NCBI GenBank assembly: GCA_964020085.1
Contig: OZ026601.1
Location: forward strand, 19,836,430 to 19,900,429
DNA: 64,000 nt
Direction of reading: 5' to 3'
Source: Micromussa lordhowensis
Taxonomy: Eukaryota; Cnidaria; Anthozoa; Scleractinia; Lobophylliidae
A program made the position numbers and the translations under genes. The notes below the pieces were generated by a model, which worked only from the letters and a program-made list of their open reading frames with translations, ran no database searches and was not told the DNA's origin. Positions 53,517 to 64,000 of this stretch are shown here, piece by piece; the stretch's first letter is position 1; every line of letters starts with the position of its first letter.

Positions 53517-55645
53517 TAACACTGTAAAAACCTGCATTAAAGAACCCATGATTTTCTGTACATGGTTGATGTTATTCTCGCATATTGGATGAGTAGCAAG
53601 AAATGAGTCTGAATAGATTGTCTTAAGAGTGAAAACAGTGATTTCTGATGTATGGTGTGCAGATTTTAAATCTGTTTTAATTAGTCCAAGGGGTTTCAGA
53701 AAAGCTCACTTGGGTTTTTAGGGCACAGGGTACTAGCACCTTCCATCTAAACCTTTATCACCATAAAAACACAGCTAGTGCATGGACCTTGGAAAATACT
53801 CTGTACAAAAGAAAAGAATATGGGACACACACCAGATCAAATTGGAATTGGGCTGTTGAAGAGGGAGGAGCAAGAATGAAAAGCAACAAACTCAAGCCAC
53901 AAATGATGCTGGGTCCAGGACTGCGACATACACCAGTGGTGCAAGGTGAGCACTCTCACCAATGAGCCAGCCATCCCTACTTCCTGACACAAATTAGAAC
54001 TCTCCTCTTTGAGCTTGTCTTTCCAAATGGTCCAAACCCGGACAGCCAAGACACCCTTTAAATTGTTAGTTTGTATTATTTCAGGTACAGTTACAGATGT
54101 GATAAATTTGTACCTTGTACCAAATTCATGAACTTGAGTCAAATACTCTCTGCTGTAATCAACAAAACGTTTTACTACCCTATAGCTAGGACTCTTACGT
54201 GTTACAATATGAATGTACAAGTAGTTTTATGTAAGCGTCTTCATATTGTATGAGAATGTCACTCATTGTGAAAATTTCAAATGCCCCAGCTTCAGACCAG
54301 TATTTGCAATTTCTCTCAGAATTTTAAAAACCTACCTACAATTGAAGCATTATTGCACATTTTTTCAGCTGAACCACAACAACAAACTTCATCAACAAAT
54401 TTCAATAGCCATTTTTTTACCTTTATCGCTTTTAATTTTTATTTGTGCTTAGCAGGGCACATGCAAATACTCAAAAGACTGCTATAGCCTGATCTTTATA
54501 CCCTGGCAAGATCCCAGACAGTGCGACATTCATCCATCGTGAAAACACAATGATCAAGATGTCTGAGAAATTCAGGGATTATAATAAACAGTACCCTTTT
54601 GACATTGTGCCCCAGACTTTGCATTAGTTGGTAATTAAATCCAATTTAGAGGGTCCACAAAATTTTTACACAAATCCAGCACACATCAACTGGTGTAGAT
54701 TAAACTCAAATATCACAATAGCAGCTTTAAACTCAAAAGAAACACAATGGCCGAAAAAAGGGGCATGGATGGGCAAAATTGGAGAAGATTTAAAAAATGG
54801 ATGGCAATTTGTGATAAAAACTTGAAAAATGCGACCCTGGTATTTTTTATTTTTGTCTCAATTTACATAATAACAAGATTTTGACAACCACATGTCATCA
54901 TTATCAAGTTTAAATTACGGAGTTGAATAAAATGTAAAAATGAATGTGAATAATATAATAGATATAATAAATAAACAAGAGAATATTCATTGACAAGGAA
55001 ACTGAAGCAGAACGTCTTCCATGAATAGAGTTTAATTAATTCATTATTATTTTTGATAATGGCAACATGCGGTTGTCAAAAAGTTACTGTCTTTTATTAG
55101 TGGTTTTATTTTTTAATGTTTTCATAAATGTTCCCTCATTATTTGCGAATATCATCCTTGTTTGTTATGTGGTGGTGATTTTGCCATTAAAAGGTTGTTT
55201 AACTCCTGATTAACCAAAAAACACTTTGTAGTGACATAGCCCCTTTAAACGCGAGTCATCATGCACTGACACATCACTAATATGACAAAATGAAATATAT
55301 ATACTTGGTTAAGACTCTATACAGATTTTTTCCCTCCATCCTTGTTTTATTGTCAGCAATAGCTACAAACACTTCCACTATATCAAACATCTGAGACATC
55401 TCTAACAAGTAAAACAGAAGGAGGAGGCCATACAATAATATGCCTATCCTTGCAACTGTTACATGTAGTCATATTGAAAATCCCTGAACATCAGTCTCTT
55501 GGGTATTCTATACAGTAACTGTCTCTTAGTAGTTTTTGAACATGTCAGCTTCATCATTATACAACCTGTGATTAAAGTTCCTTTTATCTCCTCAATCTGT
55601 AAAACTTTCACAGTAACAACTGAACAATGTTATTTGTGCATCTGC

Positions 55646-58600
55646 TTAGTAACCAAATCCATTTGATTGGGTTGACCCAAATATTTCAGGGAAATCAATT
55701 GTCATTGATACAGCTTCACCATAAAGCTCCAAATCTATAAAACAACAACATTTAAAGGAAATTAATTCTTTAGGTACTAGTTTAAAAAAAATTTCCACCA
55801 ACCCCCTACCCCTGCCAAAAGAATTTCCTCTAGCATGAATAGTTTATTAATGAAACATTGAAGCAATTTGATCCCTTTATAGTACCTCTGTTATTTGAAT
55901 TTTCTCCAAAAAAAAAAAGCATTCACTTAAGCGAAGGATAGAATCTAGCAGCCTGACTGCAAAATCATTAACCCTGGGTTATCAGACATGACTTTCTTTC
56001 TGAGCTGCAACTTTCTTTCTTTCCATTCTATTTTTCTCTGTCTTATTCTAACAACAAAAAATTGTGAACTATTTTTGACTTTTTGTCATAAATACTATTT
56101 ATTATGCTGTATGTGTGGTAAATAACCCATTGACTCCCATGCTGCCTGTAACCAGCCGTGATGATCATTGGCCTTTTTTCCACTTCTAACATCATCACCT
56201 TTGACCAAAATTGGCATCACCTATACTCAGGTTCTGCAGGAGATCTTTCCAATGATCTTTCCAATGATACCCGGATCAGAGTGATTTCCTGCAGCTACTC
56301 TTAGCTACTCCATGGTAAAAATTGGCCATCTCGATGACGCTTTCTCAGAAATTTTTCAATTGGAAGCAAGCCCAGTAGAAGGTCAATCACTGTGCACAGC
56401 GAAAAGAAAAGAAAAGTATAAAAAGGAAAGGCTAAAGAAATTCAAAAAAAAAACGAAAAGGCTAAAGACATAGGTCACTTTCTTGTCCAAAATTTTGATT
56501 TCTGCGCATACCCGAGCAAAAATGTCATAAAACGCGATGCTTGGGGATAGAAAGGCATGCTGTCCTGTTGTCCTGTTGTTTTTGAGAAGATTGGAGCTAA
56601 TCGGCCCATATCTAGGCTGAAAATCTCCAAAATGTCAGAAAAATGCATTTTTGGCAAAATGCCCTGGGAGTCAATGGGTTAAATTGTAAATTGTCTAATA
56701 CTCTCTTAAACTGTTTGTGTAAAGTGAATAAAATTGGCCTGACTTGAATAAGGCAGCCAATAGGAATCCCGTGACTTCACAGTCCAGAAATAATGTTGAA
56801 AACAATGAATGATGAAGTCATGTCATGTTTAAGTTTTGATATCCCACGAACCTGCCTGTGACTGAAGTTTTCTTTTTTTGTTCAGACTTTGCTAAGCTCC
56901 AAATTTCATTGTCACCTTAAATTACAGAGTAAAAGCATCACTTACCAAAGTCATTGTTGTACGGAATAATCCTTTGACCTGATAAGGAACAATTACGCTC
57001 CACTCTCCCTATAATTTCCACTGCTCCTTGGAGCTGTTCATCAAGCTAAACAGTTTGATAAAATAAAACTATCAGTGATTCAGCAAAAGATTTACAGTAA
57101 ATTATGTAATTCACCTTACTATGCCTTATTACCATATCCCCTGCCTCAATAGACCACTTCTGAGGGTCATTTTGCCTCTGTGTCAAGACAAGTCTTTGTG
57201 CGACACCATTCATGTGGAAATGTGTTCCATCTACATGTCCCAGACATGTTCATTTTCATGCAAATCAAACTCATTTTCATATGAAAGGTTTTGCATGAAG
57301 GCACAAGGTAACTCGGAAATAATGCCAACTTCTCTCGACTCAAGCATTTAGTCTGGCTGTATTTTAAGAAAGGTTGGTGTTCAATTTTGAAGTAATTCTT
57401 GTGACTCTAAGAAGGTGTGTATGGGTCGTACAAATCCTATATGAACACTGGTGAAACAAGAGGCTAGCAGGTGACCCAGCTTCCACAGAACAAAGCAGCT
57501 ACAAGTATTGTTACCATCCCTGGATTAGCTGGGTACATGCAACCATTGCAGGCAAACTCCCAGCATCTATGTCTGGTGGTTCTAGCAATTCCTAACCCGG
57601 ACAGAAAGAGTACTTTAATACGTACATGGTGGAGGTTTTGATGGATACCATGTGACTGAGTGACAATATTTATCAGAAATTATTATTTACTATTAAATAA
57701 TAATTTCTGATAAATATTGTCATCATTCTCTGGACTGCTTGTTGTGTTTTGTACCCTGCCCGTGTTGGGTTTCGGCCAGATTATCACCAAGCAACAGACT
57801 TACAGGTGCATCCAGAGTAACATTGACGATCTTTTGATCACATGCCATGAGCTTGAGCTCAGCTCCATTTGAACTTATCTGTTGGTTAAACCAAAAAGGT
57901 CCTTAGTAAAATGTTCACACATGCCTTTCCTTACGTGCACCTCTATACTTCAGACACCTAAAACCAAAATTCATATAACCTTGACTTCTGCAACACAGAG
58001 ACCTATACAATACTCTCGTATCTATGTCCTGTCACAGTAAGCGTTACTGCACCTTCAAAATCATTTGCACTTTTGCAAATTTACATCACAACAGATTTTC
58101 ACTCCCTCATCTCAGCATACCTCTAAGGAAACAGAAGTTCACTTCGCTGGGTATGTTTGTTGCTTATTTTCAAAGCTCATTATCTGCCATTGCAATTATG
58201 ACCAATGACAGCAACTTCAGAGTTTGCCAGATTTTGAAACGTGCAATAAGGAGGTTCGCCAGTGATAAAATTTTAGCAGGAAACCTTTGGAGTCACTCAA
58301 AAATTGCAATTTTCACACCAAACATGGTTACTGATAGAGATGATAGCTTACCCCAGGGATAATTCGCCCCCAGCCCCTACCCCGTCACGTGTCCTTCGTT
58401 CAAAAATGTTCGGTTGTACAGATTTCAACAAGATTTAAAATTGTTACCCTTAGTCAGCCGATGAAGACGATGTAATCTCGCACCCTTAGTCTCGGAAATT
58501 CTCTACTGTAGACCCGATCGTACAACTGTAATTTAGAAGAAGTTTAAACTTTCGGAACGAGATCGAATCCCACACTGCAAGGTTTTTGGGTAATTCGCCG

Positions 58601-58870
58601 GTCAGATTCGTAAACTATAGCTGACTATAGGCAAATGTTTCCCCCTGATATATAACTAAGATCTAATTCTTTACAAAAAACGACGAAAATTAAAAAAAAC
58701 TTATAGCGTAGGATGTTCTCGTGTGTTTGCAACAAGATAAAGCATCGAGAGCGAGCCCAGCTAATCTTGTTGTACTAACTTAAGCTTACCTCTGTTACGT
58801 TCCCTACCAGACAAACAATCTTTCCAGAATACTTTGGTAACATTGAAGCATTGATTCTTGGTGCCTCCAT
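55646..58870 (-). CDS. RPA3: Replication protein A 14-kDa subunit
   Basis: Four minus-strand exons: 58790-58870, 57804-57878, 56946-57045 and 55646-55734. They join in phase to 114 aa (human is 121). The start MEAPRINASMLPKYSG matches human RPA3 around PRSRINAGMLAQF. VCLVGNV, ELKLMACD and EIIGRV mark the OB-fold strands, and DLELYGEAVSMTIDFPEIF is the C-terminal helix that builds the RPA trimer core. RPA3 with RPA1 and RPA2 coats single-stranded DNA in replication and repair. The ATG at 58870 is 268 bp from the UMAD1 ATG, head-to-head. Intron 2 (57046-57803) carries a MITE and a perfect 29-bp-arm hairpin. Confidence 0.93.
56121..56682 (-). mobile_element. MITE with TTAACCCATTGAC termini, copy 3 (reverse)
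   Basis: Begins ataacccattgactcccatg and ends ggagtcaatgggttaa. The interior (accatggtaaaaattg, aagcccagtagaaggtcaat, ttttgatttctgcgcat) is the reverse complement of copy 2 at 29756-30328. Located in RPA3 intron 3. Confidence 0.73.
57169..57312. mobile_element. MITE of the gcctctgtgtcaagacaagt family, copy 1
   Basis: tttgcctctgtgtcaagaca, atgcaaatcaaactcatttt and gaaggcacaaggtaactcgg parallel 61767-61912 (ttgcctctgcgtcaaaatgc, acgtaaatcaaacacagttt, agaggcgcaagttaactaga). In RPA3 intron 2. Confidence 0.6.
57661..57722. repeat. Perfect hairpin, 29-bp arms and 4-bp loop
   Basis: The left arm 57661-57689 is the exact reverse complement of 57694-57722, with loop ctat. It is AT-rich and lies in RPA3 intron 2. 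It could be a minimal foldback insertion or a replication-derived palindrome. Confidence 0.9.
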
Positions 58871-59138
58871 GGCAAAATAACAGCAAATAACCTAGAAAAT
58901 CTAACGATTTTCTCAAACAAGTACACCACAACTTCGCGGTAAAAATCTAAAAAATTTTGGCGCGCAGTAGAGGGCTTTCTAAGACTTAGTCCTTTTTGGG
59001 CTAAGTTGATCCGTTTGGTACCAGGACAGGAAGGGCTCCCGCTATTTATGGATCTAACGTATTCTTGGAAAAAAACGGTTTCTCGTCATTCTGAAATCTG
59101 TCATTGCACAGTAATGCTGCAAGCAGCTAGACGTGGAA
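58871..59138. promoter_or_regulatory. RPA3/UMAD1 bidirectional promoter with E2F-type site
   Basis: 268 bp separate the two divergent start codons. TTTTGGCGCGC at 58955-58965 contains TTTGGCGC, the E2F consensus, common in promoters of replication genes. No TATA box was seen. Confidence 0.6.
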
Positions 59139-60806
59139 ATGAGTTTTCTTTCTGGTATTTATTCGAAAGTTTTGGGAACAAACTCGAAGAAAACTGAGCA
59201 AACATCTTCGGACTCGGGGACTAGTTTCACTGAGGCGTTCGATAATGAAGATGGCTTTGTCTTGTACACTGCTGATCAACACAAACGTTACAAGGTATGG
59301 AACGGGTTTGATTGCTCTGTTCTTAACATTACGAAATAGTTAGAGTATTTTCAAAAGTTGAGGTGTTTGTAGAGATACCGAATTCCGGGCGATCGCCAAT
59401 AATTTTTTTATTAATTACCTTCTAACTTCTTGACCCTAAAAACGTTGTTCAAAAATACGTCAAATATCCAAAATGTTTCCAACAAAAACGCCAAAAGTCA
59501 GCCAAAATGTCTCAGAAAAATGTATTTCATGGGCTTTCCTTCGTATTGCCTGGGAGATTTGCTGACTCGTACGGAGATCTCCGAGTCTGGAGATACGGTC
59601 TGTATCCCCCGGCGGGAGACTCCCGGACAACAGTTGTTTGGTTTATCTTATAAAAAATTAAGTTGGAAATAAGTGAGCTTAATATCAATCACTGCTGGTT
59701 GGTAAAAATATCTCTCTTTCAGTGCTTAAGGGATGTGGGGTACGGAGTTTCACAGGGAAATTATGCATTCATGAAAAGTACGTAGGGGTTGCTAGGAAAA
59801 ATCATCCCTGTTCTTGAGTCACGACTTAAGTAAAATATGCCCCCTTCCAGAAAAAGGATGATTCTTATGCCCTGACTAAGGCTCTTCCAGAATCAGCTGG
59901 GGGGGGGGCACAGAGTGCTCCAATGCCCCCTCCCCTCCCCCCGTATTGACCAAAATCAACTTAAGGCTAAACTTTTATGTGTTCCTTTATAGCACAGCGA
60001 CTACAACCCTGAAACTGCAAACTTGAAATCTTATGAACATGTGCAACAGAGTTGCCCCTACCCACCCTCAGGTAAAAAGGTCCTTTGAAGCTATGTCAGT
60101 GTTATCTGGCAATGTATTTAAGTGCTGTAACGATTTGGGGAACGTTATGATAATGCCATTACTAAGCCAGAGTTGTCAAAAATAACTCGCTATTGATGGG
60201 GGGGGGGTGTTTACAGTTTTAATCATGCTTTAGATCAGTTTTTCAGGCTTTGGATTTGAAATATCTTCTATTTCAGTTTTATTTGTTTTTTGTGGATTTT
60301 CAGGGGGGGGGGTCTTTTTAGCTTTCGGTTTTTGGTGATAAGGAAGGAGATTTTTTGGTTTTGTTTATTCCTTTGCCTTGTTCCTAGGCCTCTCTATTTC
60401 ACCTTGGTCAATCCCCCTTATTAAGTTCACTTGGTGTGCCATATAGATGACGCAAATAGACAATATCTGTATTCTTGGTATTGGACTGTTTAAACAAAGT
60501 GCATTGTTTACTGACATCATTTACAGTTAACTCATGTACCTTTCCACTGTGTCTCTAGCATCAAGTTCTTACACAACAGCAACTTCATCTATAGCTGCAG
60601 GAAAACTGACAGCTCAGAAGAAGACCACAACATTCCTTACAGTGTCTGATCTACCCATGGAGCTGTCCAAACAACTGCAGGCTGTCATGCAAATGAACCA
60701 AGGCACTCCTGATGTTCTTAGAAGATCCTTGCCGAATATTGACCAGTATCAGTATGACTTTTCTCTAGAGAGAGCTGTGTTAAGATCATTTGAAGGACAC
60801 ATGTGA
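59139..60806 (+). CDS. UMAD1: UMA-domain protein, UMAD1-like (ESCRT-I-associated domain)
   Basis: Three exons: 59139-59294, 59993-60071 and 60559-60806, in phase, 160 aa (human UMAD1 is about 137). The N-terminal MSFLSGIYSKVLG and DNEDGFVLY recall human UMAD1's short basic start and ADGFVLL. The C-terminal third, from FLTVSDLPMELSKQL to YQYDFSLERAVL, fits the UMA domain, with the YDFxLExxVL signature. In UBAP1 and MVB12 this domain contacts ESCRT-I. UMAD1's own role is poorly known. The first ATG is at 59139, and the reading frame upstream lacks an ATG. It is head-to-head with RPA3, exactly as in human. Intron 2 has three runs of eight or more G. Confidence 0.85.
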
Positions 60807-62858
60807 CTGGCTGTAGATGTGAATCCATTGACGAGACTTAGCAGTAGTCAGTTGAGTAATTTTCATTGAAAAGACAGAAAGAGATATGTACTAAGGATCT
60901 ATGTTTCTGTGATAAATTCTTTGCATAACTAATAAGACGTGAAAAAACATAAGCCAACAATCACAAAGTGATGTAGTAGTAAATTGTAGCCATTATTTGG
61001 GTCATTATACAATGCCTGTCCCCACTGGGGACACAAACAATGTCTGCAACGGAGAGCACGAGTGATGTGGCATACTTCACATTTGACACAAGAAACCACC
61101 TTTCCTCTGCACAGGGTTCTTAACTATTTGCTATCAAGTTCAGTTTCAGCGATGAAGGTTAAGTGAGAAAAAACTGGTGAGAGTGAAACATAAATTAAAG
61201 CTTTTAATCAATTTTTATAATCAATGAAGTACTTTCTCATGCGTGATTGGTCTGAAGATTTGACACACCCAAAACTGGGGTATATTGAAGGATATCTCCA
61301 TAGTGATAATCTCTAACTTTCAAAACGTTCAGCATGTTTAGTTTTCATCACAAATAAATTGTCACCTCGATAGAAACGATTGTTTAAACAGGCAAAGGTC
61401 ATAGCCAGACAGAAAATTCTTACCAAGGCACAATGCTGTCCATGTTTTTAACACATAGCCTCTTTGAGGATCCTGAGGTAAATAACCTCAAAATTTTTAC
61501 TGAGCCAGATTCCTCGGTTCACCTGTTGCTAGTTACAAACTTGTGGACCAAGCAAGATATGAAATTACAAGAAGTTATTTTAAAACCTGACATCTCTGAA
61601 ACATATTGGCCTTGTGGGAATTTATTTGAAGGATAATAAGAATAATGGCCTCTGGCCTCAATTTGTCTTCAAAATTGTTCATAAATGTGTTTCACGTCCA
61701 TGCACCAAGCATATTTTGCTTTTAGAATTTTTATTAGCTCCAAGGAGAAGGCCTTTTCCCAGTTGCCTATTGCCTCTGCGTCAAAATGCGTCTTCATGCA
61801 AATCCATTCATACGAAAATGTGTTCTGCCTACAGGTTTATTTTCACGTAAATCAAACACAGTTTTATATGGAGTGTTTACTGCAAGGACTTGTTTTGAAA
61901 CAGAGGCGCAAGTTAACTAGAAAATGTCCTATTTGTTTGGTAATCTTGGCCATTTTTCTTTATGAGAATTCAGATGTCTTTTATATCTGAAAATTCCGCT
62001 CAGTGAAATTAGAGATGGCAGACTCCATGGCATTGCCATCTTAGTTTGTTATATCACCAGACTTTTACTAATTCAACGCTGGTTTCCTTGGAACTTCCTT
62101 AAGTACATTCTTAGTTATTTTGTTGTAAATGTAGATGAAGGCGATTTGTATATAGATAGTCAAAATAAAAATGTTTATCATGAGATTTTAAACTTGCTTC
62201 AACATGGTTTATTAGTCTTTTTTTCAAATGGATATAAGTCACGACGTTAATACACTGTAAATACGCCGGCAACCTTATTTAACCAAAACTAAATAATAAA
62301 CAATTATTGGATGACGTCAATGTCAAGGTAGGGGTTTTCAGGCGAAGCTGAATTGAAGGCTGAGGTTGGTAACCCTTACCGAGACCTTGATTATTCTGGA
62401 TATCACAAAAATCGAATCAAATGATTGTTTTATTATACATTGAACGAAAAAAATGGAACTCATGTCTTTGCTTCTTCACTGACGGCTAGCAACACAAAGC
62501 GTGCGAACTTGACATGATTACCCTTAGAAATCATGCACTGCAGTCAAACATGACGTGATTGCTCATGACCTTGAGTGTCCTTGGCATGATTGTATAATCT
62601 GCAGCTAGATGAAGTCAAAGGCGCTGATTTCGAAAATTCGCTGTACGCTTTCGCCAATCAGAAAAGAGATGGTGAGTTCCATGTATCCACCTTGATTTGG
62701 CTTGATTGGGCTGAGGGGTGATAACCCTTCCGTAAAAAAAACAGAGGCAGAGATAATTCACTGTATCAGGGAGGCGCTGTGACTATACCTTGTAAGAGGG
62801 ATTCAATGACGCACGGGAGCCAAATCCCACAGGATACCCCGGGCCGACTAGGCCACTG
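60807..62858. other. UMAD1 3' UTR and downstream spacer
   Basis: A polyadenylation signal AATAAA lies at 62164-62169. A MITE at 61767-61912 lies before it, so the UTR appears to contain it. From 62176 to 62858 no feature was recognised apart from sequence leading into the LINE fragment. Confidence 0.5.
61767..61912. mobile_element. MITE of the gcctctg family, copy 2
   Basis: Ends ttgcctctgcgtcaaaa and ttttgaaacagaggcgcaa are imperfect inverted repeats. It resembles 57169-57312. Confidence 0.6.
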
Positions 62859-63256
62859 ATGCACCCTAAACACACCCTGAAGGTTGGTAACTGGAATGTA
62901 CGAACGCTTTACAGAAGTGGCAACATCGCACAGGTAGTAAGAGAGATGAAGAGGAAAGGTATAGACGTCACGGGCATCAGCGAAATGCACTGGACGAGCC
63001 AAGAGAAAGTGCAACTTGCAGAAGGAGACAGTATAATTTACTCTGGAAGAGATGATGACAACCACAGACAGGGAGTAGGTATATTGATGTCAAAAAGTGC
63101 AACTAGAGCCCTGATAGAGTGGAACCCCATCAGCGAAAGAATAATCCAAGCTTGGTACTATTCCAAATGCATCAAGCTTACAGTCATTCATGTATACGCA
63201 CCAGCGGAAGATACAGATGAAAAGGAAAAAGACGAGTTCTACAAAAGATTGCACTT
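62859..63256 (+). pseudogene. LINE endonuclease (EEP) N-terminal fragment
   Basis: VGNWNVRTLYRSGNIAQVVR, IDVTGISEMHW and LTVIHVYAPAEDTDE are motifs of the apurinic-type endonuclease at the start of RTE-like non-LTR retrotransposons. Database entries named craniofacial development protein 2-like are usually this domain. The ORF breaks off after KRLH at about 63250, where a different LINE segment starts. Confidence 0.7.
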
Positions 63257-63586
63257 AATGATGGCTCTGTGATTCTTCCATCTAAGTACGCCAGGAACAT
63301 TGGCGTCACGTTTGACAATGTACTGAGCTTTGAGCGCCATGTTACTGATATTTGCAAGTCTTGTTATTTTAATATTCGTTATATTTATCCTATTAGAAAA
63401 TTTTTATCTGCCGAGCATACGAAGATTTTAGTTAATGCCTTTGTTACCTCAAGACTTGACTATTGTAATTCACTGCTATACGGTCTTCCTTGTGGCCTTT
63501 TACATAAGTTACGGTTTGTACAGAATTGCGCAGCTCGCTTAATTTTAGGTGGCGGCAAGTATGACCATATCTTAGCTCCTAGTTAG
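63257..63586 (+). pseudogene. C-terminal reverse-transcriptase fragment of a CR1/Jockey-type LINE
   Basis: RNIGVTFDNVLSFERHVTDI, FVTSRLDYCNSLLYGLP and LRFVQNCAARLIL are the typical region after the RT palm in CR1/L2/Jockey proteins. It follows the endonuclease fragment with no RT core between, so this is a junction of two LINEs or a large internal deletion. Confidence 0.7.
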
Positions 63587-63591
63587 TATAG

Positions 63592-63725
63592 GTAATCATA
63601 CGGTTTCGAGTTCAATTTGGAATTAATTTGCACGAGTGCGAAGCGGCTCGTGCAATTTCAGCTTTTTGAAAAACTCACAAGTGCAAATTAATTTCAAATT
63701 GAACGAGAAAAACCGTATGATTACT
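63592..63725. mobile_element. Foldback MITE with gtaatcatacggtttcgagt ends
   Basis: taatcatacggtttcgagtt and caatttggaattaatttgca on the left pair with tgcaaattaatttcaaattg and aaccgtatgattac on the right. About 134 bp, directly behind the LINE fragment. Confidence 0.7.
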
Positions 63726-64000
63726 TATTAATAATACGATTATGATTACTTATGATAATAATACAAACATGAAAAAACTCGCGCAGAAAAATTGCCGGAA
63801 GATGTTTCTTGAAGCCATTTTTTCCCATTCGAGAAAACTTTTTTCAGAGTTTCCGTACAAAATTTTTGTCACTGCTTTACATGATATTATTGGCCAAAAT
63901 TTCTCATTGTCTTTCTGCCAATCATTACCCAGAATTACGATTTGTAATTTGCACTGGTGTTACACTTTTTGCACTGGTGTTACACTTGAACTGCACTGCT
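63726..64000. other. Window end, nothing recognised
   Basis: AT-rich non-coding sequence. A 15-bp phrase, tttgcactggtgttacac, is repeated near 63950-63987. Confidence 0.4.

Larger units (their letters stand above)
50758..55645. other. MIOS 3' UTR and convergent MIOS/RPA3 spacer
   Basis: A plus-strand polyadenylation signal AATAAA lies at 50953-50958, about 200 bp past the MIOS stop. For RPA3 on the other strand a TTTATT (AATAAA reversed) lies at 55346-55351. The spacer contains the foldback MITE at 51676-51838 and a microsatellite at 53465-53515. No other gene was recognised, and open frames here are short and without similarity. Confidence 0.6.

Noticed and set aside
53386..53592. Frame with His/Tyr runs
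   Set aside because: It is a translated trinucleotide microsatellite.
62859..63256. A host gene for craniofacial development protein 2-like
   Set aside because: The motifs are those of a LINE endonuclease, and the frame ends at a junction with another LINE.

Overview
The window is nuclear DNA of an animal, most likely an anthozoan cnidarian such as a coral. It is AT-rich and has short, well-conserved exons separated by long introns. Its transposons are DIRS/Ngaro tyrosine-recombinase elements, Penelope-like elements, tRNA-derived SINEs and many foldback MITEs. No bacterial operons, rRNA or CRISPR arrays were seen. Exon models were built by hand: exons were joined only where GT-AG borders, reading phase and family similarity agree. 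Comparisons with human genes are from memory.

Layout. (1) 1-2032: 3' end of a Ngaro-like retrotransposon with two near-identical 398-bp repeats. (2) 3069-3244 (+): last exon of an SH3 protein, most likely NOSTRIN. (3) 5248-8626 (-): SPC25, 6 exons, 242 aa, with two large foldback elements in one intron. (4) 8508-18475: a duplicated bidirectional promoter (copy A about 8508-9155, copy B about 17876-18475) separated by about 8.7 kb of retrotransposon debris. (5) 18299-50757 (+): complete MIOS, 34 exons, 881 aa, with introns full of SINEs and MITEs. (6) 55646-58870 (-): RPA3, 4 exons, 114 aa. (7) 59139-60806 (+): UMAD1-like UMA-domain protein, 3 exons, 160 aa, head-to-head with RPA3. (8) 62859-63586: two LINE fragments.

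Roles. The genes are housekeeping genes: kinetochore (SPC25), amino-acid sensing upstream of TORC1 (MIOS, GATOR2), single-strand DNA binding (RPA3), ESCRT-related (UMAD1-like) and membrane/cytoskeleton (NOSTRIN-like). They are not an operon, but the order is informative. NOSTRIN> <SPC25 and MIOS> <RPA3 UMAD1> match, in order and strand, two neighbourhoods I recall from human chromosomes 2 and 7. Here the two blocks are joined head-to-head at SPC25/MIOS.

Most notable observation. The promoter and first exons shared by SPC25 and MIOS are present twice and have decayed reciprocally. Copy A keeps a working SPC25 exon 1 but a broken MIOS exon 1. Copy B keeps a working MIOS exon 1 but an SPC25 exon 1 without its start codon. 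Each gene now has its own former half of a bidirectional promoter. Other points are a canonical U12-type intron in MIOS, a Penelope element with an internal inversion, and a perfect 71-bp-arm inverted repeat with a flipped second copy.
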